Shown piece after piece: positions 56,955-64,000 of a DNA stretch of 64,000 nucleotides. Origin of the DNA: Scolanthus callimorphus (Eukaryota; Cnidaria; Anthozoa; Actiniaria; Edwardsiidae); contig CM066912.1 in assembly GCA_033964015.1 (NCBI GenBank), positions 19,517,073 through 19,581,072 on the forward strand. Direction: 5' to 3'. How positions within the stretch are numbered: the stretch's first letter is position 1; each line of letters opens with the position of its first letter. Both the position numbers and the translations under genes were made by a program. Below the pieces are notes generated by a model. The model was not told where the DNA came from and ran no database searches. It was given only the letters and a program-made list of their open reading frames with translations.

Positions 56955-59148
56955 TCATCTCTCCCTTCCCTGATACTCTATTTCTCTCTTCCCTGACACT
57001 ATTATCTCTCTCCTCCCTGGCACTTCTATCTCTCTCCTCCCTGGCACTTCTATCTCTCTCTCCTTGGCACTTCTATCTCTCTCCTCCCTGGCACTTCTAT
57101 CTCTCTCTTCCCTGGCACTTCTTTCCCTTTCTTCCCTGACACTTCTATTTCCCTCTTCCCTGGCACCCCTATCTCTCTCTTCATTACTGCGCCTCTCTCT
57201 TTCTTCATCACTACCACTGTTGTCTACATTATTTACCGCCCATGCAACTACTTTAGTAGTGGGAGGCTTTCGTAAAGATGGTGCCCCCAGAACTCTTTCA
57301 TGGCGGGGACGATCTCTGTTGTTTCCTGCTTCGACCTTTGTTTGAAGTCTTCGCATGAGGGCATTAGCTCTCTCTGATCTCCATGAAGGGCGCCTCACCT
57401 CCCATTTGCCTTCAATTTCCCCCTCGCCCTCCTCCTCATCCGACACATAATCATAGCTCAGCGATTCTATGTCTTCTTGGTCTTCTCCCGTAGCTACATT
57501 TGCTCTAGCAGTGTACAGCTGTAATATCAAGAATGGAGGTGAGATGGAGCATCTTAAGAACATTATTTTTTTGAAAATATCTAAAATTCCAGGACTTTCA
57601 AGGACCTTTTCAAGAAGTTTGAAAACAAATCATGACCTTTGAAAATGAAAACTGCGGGATTTCATTAGCCTGTGAAAGAGACTCCTGCAAAAGGGCATCT
57701 GTGAGCTAAAGGAACACTCGTATGCTTGCCTGACAAGCAAAACTCAGATCACAATCCAATTCAATCCTCTTGATAATAGATAAAAACACTATAGATTTCT
57801 ATGATTTAAAAAAGGTCATAACCTGGACTGTTATTTTGGTTATTCTCGGTAACTTGAATGTATTTTTGGTGACTAGAATTATACTTTTTTTGACAGGTTG
57901 TACAAAAATTACACGTGCGAGTGCCCCTTTATGGCAAAGTTTCCATACTGATGAAAATGTATTTTGACACAGATCTGGTCAAAAGTATTACGCAGCCAGT
58001 TTGAATATTTGAGATCTAGTTTTTATAGCATACGAAGCATTTTATAGTAAAGCTCGGTCTCCACTAGTGTCATAAGGATCATAAGCACCAGGCGTTATGT
58101 TTCTTATGACTTAGTGAGGATGTTTCGTCATAAAGAGCCATATTAAGGTGCTCAAGCTTAGTCCCCACTAGCGTCATAAGGATCATAAGAATGATAAGCA
58201 TCAGGCGTTATGTTTCTTATGACTTAGTGAGAAGGTGCTTAACGCACGATCAAAAGAAATTCAACACCAAATTTCTTATGATCGTTCTTATGTCGTGCAT
58301 TAAGCATCTTACAACGCTTATGCCGAAGCGTCATCACTAAGTCGTAAGAAACAAACGCCTGATGTTTATGATCCTTATGAAGGTAGTGGGGACTAAGCTT
58401 TAGGAATTCAAATAAGACGAAAAAAGATGCAAGAAAGTTAATTGGCCACGTTATACTTTTGACCAGATTTGGGTCAAAATACGTTATCAGCAAGGAATGT
58501 TTGGCTTGTGTGCGCAGACACCTCTTTGTGAGAGTCTCTTTCGGCGAGCGCTAAGTGGTTTTGGCTATTGCAGGCTATGCTTTCATGCATTTTAAGAACA
58601 ACATGGGTATCCATTGTTTCAAAGATAGCACATTGAATGTTTTTTTCGGGTTCCTTTATTTTACATTAGTATAATTACTCAAGTGATTACAAGAAATTCT
58701 ACTGGTCACCTATGTTGATTATAAAATTAAAAGGACTGGGGATGCATGTGCAAGTTTTGTTATGACCGTGAAAATATCCACCAAAAACATTGTCTAGAAA
58801 TATTGAGCAATTAAACAAAATTATACTACTAGACTTCATCTTGGTGATATATGTCGACTTTGGCAACTAATTGTTAAATATACACCCTGCAATAAGTTGG
58901 ACCCTGAAAATTGGTGTACATGTAACTGCAGATTAACATTAACTCTTTGCAATCAGCCTTGACACCTGACTCTCTTGACAAAAACTCTTCATACTACAAT
59001 CTAACATAATTAATTAGTAATTAACATACCCTCCTACGCCTTGATCGCCGCCTGTTTTCAGCCTTAGTAAGCAGGGCTTTGTCCCTGTTTTCTGGCAAGG
59101 ACTGCTTGTACAGCTTTCTCTTGGTCTCGTAGTATCTTGTTGCAGCCC
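56955..59148 (-). CDS. Unrecognised basic/acidic protein with an eight-residue repeat (two exons seen)
   Basis: Exon 59148-59030 (RYYETKRKLYKQSLPENRDK ... RRRSRRR) ends at a GT donor (GTATGT) in phase 0 and joins exon 57518-56955, which starts LYTARANVATGEDQEDIESL. An acidic block (YVSDEEEGEGE), WEVRRPSWRSERANALMRRL and TTKVVAWAVNNV follow. Then comes a tandem octapeptide repeat RSAREERD from a 24-bp DNA repeat. A one-base loss near 57,061 shifts the repeat into GRREIEVP and the frame ends at 56955; in the alternative frames the exon could run to ~56,820. The first two blocks recall repetitive cnidarian proteins near integrase-like genes; function unknown. Confidence 0.5.
57519..57959. other. 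Intronic or non-coding
   Basis: Lies between the two exons of the preceding gene; nothing recognised. Confidence 0.3.
57960..58481. mobile_element. MITE with ~37-bp inverted ends, carrying a second foldback
   Basis: ATTTTGACACAGATCTGGTC (57961) and its inverse ending at 58480 define the outer element. A foldback lies inside, 58149-58402: AAGCTTAGTCCCCACTAGCG pairs with the inverse ending TAGTGGGGACTAAGCTT, with long arms. A partial tandem copy of one arm precedes it at 58050-58140 (CATAAGGATCATAAGCACCA). Confidence 0.65.
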
Positions 59149-59464
59149 CTATCAATGAGTACATGCTAATGTTAAAAAGCATGAAGAATAGTTTCTAAGG
59201 AATGAATGTGATACGTGCAAATGCGGCACCAACACCACTGAAAAGAAAACTGAGAAAAAAACTTCTCATTTTTTTTGCAGTGGTGTTTAAGGGGCGCATT
59301 TGCACATATCACTTTTAATTTACTTATAAAAACTTCTGAATAGGTAGTTATTTTTTTACACACAAAAGCCATTTCTGGACAACCCCAACAAAACTAATGA
59401 CTGTTATCAACAAAGAGGCTAAAATAACTTAAACAACCATGGTTTTACTGTTTTGGAAATATAT

Positions 59465-60905
59465 GTTGGAGAAAAAATATTTTGGGGTCTTCGTTTTTCC
59501 CATGAGAAAAACGAAGACCCCCGTATATTTTCTTTACTAAGCGTGATTTTGACTTCAGTAACTATTCTATGCCTCTCTTTTGGTCATTCAGGATGCTTGC
59601 CGTGATTTAGGAATTTCTAGGCTGCTCGCCGTGATTTAGAAAACTCTTGGCGCATTGTTGGAGAAAAATAATTTTAGGGTCTTCGTTTTTCCCATCGGAA
59701 AAACGAAGACCCCAAAATATATATTTTTTCTAATAATGCGCAAAAAGTTTCCTAAATCACGAAAATACACGAGGGTCTTCGTTTTTCCCAATAATTTTTC
59801 TCCAATAATGCGCAAAGAGTTTGGCTAAATCACGACGAGCACCCTAGAGTTTCCTAAAGCACGGCGAGCAGCCCGAATGACAAAGAGAGAGGATAGGATA
59901 GTTACTGAAGTCAAAATCACGCTTAGTAAAGAAAATATACGGGGGTCTTCGTTTTTCCGATGGGAAAAACGAAGACCCTAAAATAAATTTTCTCCAATAA
60001 TGCGCCAAGGGTTTCTTAAATCACGGCGAGCACCCTAGAGTTTCCTAAAGCATGGCGAGCGGCCCGAATGACAAAGAGAGAGGTTAGAATAGTTACTGAA
60101 GTCAAAAACACGCTTAGCATAGAAAATATACGAGGGTCTTCGTTTTTCCGATGGGAAAAACGAAGACCCTAAAATAATTTTTTTCCAATAATGCGCCAAG
60201 GGTTTCTTAAATCACGGTGATCATCCTAGAGTTTCCTAAATCACGGCAAGCAGCCCGAATGACAAAGAGAGAGGATAGGATAGCTGCTGAAGTCAAAATC
60301 ACGCCTAGTAAAGAAAATACACGAGGGTCTTCGTTTTTCCCATGGGAAAAACGAAGACCCTAAAATAATTGTTCTCCAATAATGCGCAAAGAGTTTGGCT
60401 AAATCACGACGAGCACCCTAGAGTTTCCTAAAGCACGGCGAGCAGCCCGAATGACAAAGAGAGAGGATAGAATAGTTACTGAAATCAAAATATGGCGAAT
60501 GTTCTTGTTGTTGTTATTTTCCCGCCTCTTTTCGACTCCCTGTGGAAATAAAACCGCTGTTCATTGATTGCGGGCCCCAGTAAATAACAGCGATCGAAAA
60601 ATAGAGCCAACCGATCGACAAATTACTCGATTTGCACGATAGAAAAGCAAGCAAAATGCTGTATACAGTCAATCCGATGACCTGAGCGTGAGTACAGTCA
60701 TTATTTCAGGGGGTCTTCGTTTTTCCCGTTGGAAAAACGAAGATCCCAAGTTAGCTCGTCCATGTTTGGGCTAAAATTACATGAAATCACGAAGAGCAGA
60801 GGACAGGAACACGAGTACAGTCACATTTCATGGGGGTCTTCGTTTTTCCTTTTGGAAAAACGAAGAGGCCTCTTAGGTCTTACATCTTCGTTTTTCCCAT
60901 CTTCG
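59465..60905. repeat. Hairpin satellite: ~190-bp units with a perfect palindrome
   Basis: Units carry GGGTCTTCGTTTTTCCC facing its inverse across a 0-4 base centre. Palindromes occur at ~59480, 59677, 59942, 60132, 60325, 60712 and 60832, with half copies at ~59773 and 60883. Between them: AAATCACGGCGAGCA, AATGACAAAGAGAGAGGAT and CAAAATCACGCTTAGTAAAG. Regular spacing is ~190 bp in the middle (59942, 60132, 60325). Confidence 0.88.
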
Positions 60906-60926
60906 TTTTTCCGACACCCATCTTAC

Positions 60927-61631
60927 CTGCTGGAAAAGTAGATATGCATGCATTGTGGTGAGATCAACTGTTTCTGTTCCTTTATCAATGCGAATTCTTG
61001 CTGGTTGAACTAGGACAATTTTAAAGACAAAAATTAAGACGGCTTTCACAGTATTGTTCTTGTATACACTTTTTTTATATTTTAATAGTTTTTATTGCAT
61101 TTTTACATAGAAAACTGCCAACATATAACTATCTACGTGTACATTTTGAACTTACATAAACAACAACAAACAGGCAAACAAATAATAAAAAAAAAAGAAA
61201 GAAAAAAGGTGTTCATGGTTTTCGTAGGCTGACTGTAATAGTGGTTGAACCAGTGTTCTTTTAGATTTCCCTAATATTTAGATGGGCTGCCCAAAAGTGG
61301 AGCTCCAAATACAATGATGTCATTTCTCATAAATATGATGTTGCACCACAACCCTACCATCCTGAGATAACTTTGCCCAATACATTTTCCCATTTATAAA
61401 TTTCATATAAGTTAATTTTGTAAAAATACAAAATAAAAGCCTCACCTCTAGTTTCATAAAGGTATTCCAGATAGAACCGGCCGATGATCTTTGGATTGTT
61501 GTTTGATGTCCAAATTCTAAGGAACTGTATTCTGCCACTATAAGTGTCCAAGGCACCATAGATACAGAGCGGAAATGTTGCTTTTTGGTAACCGCACAAT
61601 TTGTCGTGTCCATCCAAAGACATTGTCCAGT
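60927..61631 (-). pseudogene. Integrase-core (rve/DDE) gene fragment, two exons
   Basis: Exon 61631-61446 encodes WTMSLDGHDKLCGYQ (first catalytic Asp), FPLCIYGALDTYSGRIQFLR and WTSNNNPKIIGRFYLEYLYE. Exon 61009-60927, joined through an Arg/Val codon at phase 1, gives ARIRIDKGTETVDLTTMHAY (second Asp). These blocks are familiar from integrase-like proteins expanded in cnidarians and fish. The next exons, expected to hold the catalytic Glu, were not found; the hairpin satellite begins ~20 bp downstream, so the gene may be disrupted, or its exons lie beyond detection. Confidence 0.7.
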
Positions 61632-63749
61632 CTGATCCCTATGAACAAGGTGAAGTATAAGGCCATTCGGATCACCCTTTCAAGAGATATCATTGAAGAG
61701 TGATGCAAATTGCCTTAGACTTCCCAAGGGAGATCACAGAGTCAAACAAGTATTAATATATACCAAATCAGGGAATAGTCATTTTCGCACGCTCTGATTG
61801 GTTCCTCAACTAGTAGATATCCAGCACTATTTACTGTTTTGAGAAAACTCTCAAAATGGCAGCTCCTTTGGCGTGCGATACTGCGTTTTAGCCTTTTAAT
61901 CACTGTATTTTATTCTACTGCTTTGGTATATACTAAAACAACTATCCCCCTCAGCGTCGGTGCCTAGCAGTGGATATATACCTCGATGCTTCGCATCTCG
62001 GTATATATCCACCGCTATTCATGAAATGTTTATGTAATAAACAGATTAATACATGGTCGCTTGGAGATATGGAACTTAATATATTCTCTTGCTCAAATTA
62101 TGCATATCAGACACGAATTTAAAACTCCAAGAACATAAATTCCATTTCTCCGCGCGCCCATCTTCATGCATTTTATTCTCTATAGACAAAGCTGAACATA
62201 AGGTGTAAGCTGAACAATGTGAGCTGATGTAAGCTGAACGCTTAGTCTAAAGTCTAAACCGCATTGACCTTTGAAGCGTGAACTAATGCGTAATTGTCTA
62301 TTAAATTGGCTGTTGCAGAATGGTTATTGCGACATGAGCTGACTGCGTGTAAAATTTTACGAAGGAAGATCTTATGAAAACCGCTTTCAACTGATGATTA
62401 AATTGGCACATTTAGTTAAAGAAGACTATGATATAGATTGTTAAACACAATCTAAACTTTTAACAATCTGAAATATATTTTCACGCAAATTAAAAAAAAG
62501 TATTGACAATATTCTTTGGAGCCTGTCAAAAACATAGAGGGAAAAAGATTGCGGCTTGACTAGGCATACTTTTGAAACTTGCAACAAAGAGTTTTCTTTT
62601 TATTATTAACTAGGGAATGAGCTAGCAAAAACAAGTTTTATTTTTAAAATTCATTGCCGCACTTTTGACAAAATTATTTTCAAAAATCACATAAATTTCG
62701 ATTTTCAATTTTAGTTGTTTAGCTGTCAACTTCGCGATCGCCGTATAAAGTCAAAATTAAACGTATAATACTAATCTCGCTCAAGACGTCGCTTTGAATA
62801 GCAAATAATTCGAATATAATATTCAGTTGGGAATTAACTATGCGTGCGGAATTTTATAAGCCATTGAAATTGGTCTAAATTTGATCAGAAATTTGAGCCC
62901 CAAATGGTCAAGAACAGGGGGGGGGGGGGGGGGTAACGATCGATCTTGGTTTGCTACCAAACTTAATCATATCGGATAGGTATCGATCGCTGAAAGTTTC
63001 ATAAAAATCGGCCGACCCCCATCCGTAGCATCTGTTCTTACAGACAATGACACTTAAAATGGTAGGGATGACCGTCGGGGAGCCCAAATTTCCACTCTAC
63101 CTACCTGTCAGAAATCATTTCCACCTTATAAAAATCATCTTTGGTTCCAAAATACCTTCTTCAGTGTACCATTCTCATCAAAAGAACTCCCAAAAATACC
63201 TGATTTTCTTCAGCGTATCGTTTTCTCGTTGAAAGAACCCATAAAAAATACCGGATCGCTGATTTTAACCCCTAAAAAGTATGACGGTCATACCTTACAT
63301 CCGAATATGGAGAGTACCCCCCCAGAGTCTAGTCCAACCAATCGGAATGCATCCCTAACAAAAAACCACGTGACGAGACTTATGAGGATCATAGTAGTCT
63401 TAAAAAGCCATGATTCCCAGCGAAAGAGGGTATGGGGGATGCTAACAGGACACAACCATCCTTTTTACTCATTCATGCGCGCGCAGCGCAAATGAAGGAG
63501 TATTGGTATGATGTGGGACTTCTGCGTTAGCACGATTCTGCGTTAGCACAATTTCGATTCGATTAGCGCCATTCGATTATCGCCAATAATCGTTCCACTT
63601 TCTTTCAACCTTTCCACTTATCGTCTCTCCAGTTTGACTACTTACAACAGTTGCGATTTCGCAGTGGTAACCCATCCACTTTCTAACCTCGCCCGATCGG
63701 GCTTAACTTTGGCCTATCAGCGTTCAAGTGCTACACACGGCTTGCCATC
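61632..63749. other. Non-coding stretch
   Basis: No supported gene. Contains a small hairpin (TGGATATATACCTCGATGCT and its inverse, 61972-62012), a G run at 62918-62933 and AT-rich sequence. Upstream exons of the integrase-core gene may lie here, unrecognised. Confidence 0.35.
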
Positions 63750-63869
63750 TTGCCTTGCCATGCTAACTTCCGGTACAAAAATAATTTTATAGTCGACCAT
63801 GCCAGCAGATCTCGCAAACGTCACTTCCGATCCTTTGCTCGGAGAGTTAGCGACGCCATTCTTGTCAAG

Positions 63870-63934
63870 ATGGAAAACATTCACGATTTGTCGATCGGTT
63901 TACAGAAATTGTTGTTTAAATTCGGAGATTATCG
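63870..63934 (+). CDS. Possible first coding exon at the right edge
   Basis: ATG in a favourable context (AAGATGG) opens a 65-base exon MENIHDLSIGLQKLLFKFGD Y ending CG|GTAAGT. The gene would continue beyond the window. Family unknown. Confidence 0.3.
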
Positions 63935-64000
63935 GTAAGTAACAGTCATATGCCTTTGTCAGTCGTGATTGCACATTTGTAGATGTTTTTGAAGCGTATT

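Noticed and set aside
56782..56996. Plus-strand Ser/Leu/Phe-rich ORFs
   Set aside because: Antisense shadows of the Arg/Glu-rich minus-strand exon.
59465..60905. Hairpin array as a CRISPR array or tRNA-like cluster
   Set aside because: The inter-palindrome sequences are repeats too, and no cloverleaf can be drawn.

Overview
This is eukaryotic DNA, most likely from a marine invertebrate and probably an anthozoan cnidarian such as a stony coral or sea anemone. Evidence seen directly: AT-rich sequence, GT-AG introns with phase-matched exons, no bacterial gene packing, many foldback MITEs, and a Ngaro/DIRS-type tyrosine-recombinase retrotransposon, a BEL/Pao LTR element and CR1/L2-like LINEs. 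The taxon itself is inferred from general familiarity with these families; no search was run. I found no recognisable conventional single-copy housekeeping gene. Nearly every coding signal looks transposon-derived or transposon-associated.

Layout. 1-1641 (+): end of a two-exon HIRAN-like gene carrying two in-frame TAA stops. 3439-10619 (-): the best gene in the window, 12 coding exons that join in phase into about 1,149 codons, with an N-terminal SANT/Myb-like segment and a C-terminal half carrying a candidate D, D, E triad of an RNase-H-fold transposase. Small MITEs sit in its introns and 3' flank. 11.3-15.2 kb: two adjacent elements sharing the same ends, the larger filled with internal duplications and a dimeric tandem repeat. 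15.2-16.2 kb (-): broken C2H2 zinc-finger gene. 16.4-21 kb: a 0.6-kb dispersed repeat present twice, the second copy split by a foldback element that itself holds a MITE; a long inverted-repeat element lies between them. 21-31 kb: foldback MITEs, an 11-bp minisatellite and two decayed coding remnants. 31.0-33.1 kb (-): an intronless pseudogene of an unrecognised family.

35.5-51.8 kb is a nest of insertions. A G/C-tipped MITE was split by a Ngaro-like element (SGNH hydrolase ORF, gag, RT-RNase H, tyrosine recombinase, split direct repeats). The Ngaro gag was then split by a BEL/Pao element (5-bp target duplication AGTGT). The 3' LTR of the BEL element was split by a CR1/L2-like LINE eight bases after the LTR start. 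A separate truncated LINE copy also sits in the Ngaro element.

52-64 kb: a GGATCC-rich minisatellite, a 73-bp satellite, more nested MITE/LINE material, a basic/acidic repeat protein, an integrase-core gene of which only two exons are recognisable and which lies beside a hairpin-forming satellite, and a possible first exon of a plus-strand gene at the right edge.

Most promising for novelty: the intact SANT-DDE-like gene beside a HIRAN-like gene; the open SGNH ORF inside an otherwise broken Ngaro-like element; and the BEL element whose LTRs are identical although its coding region is broken.
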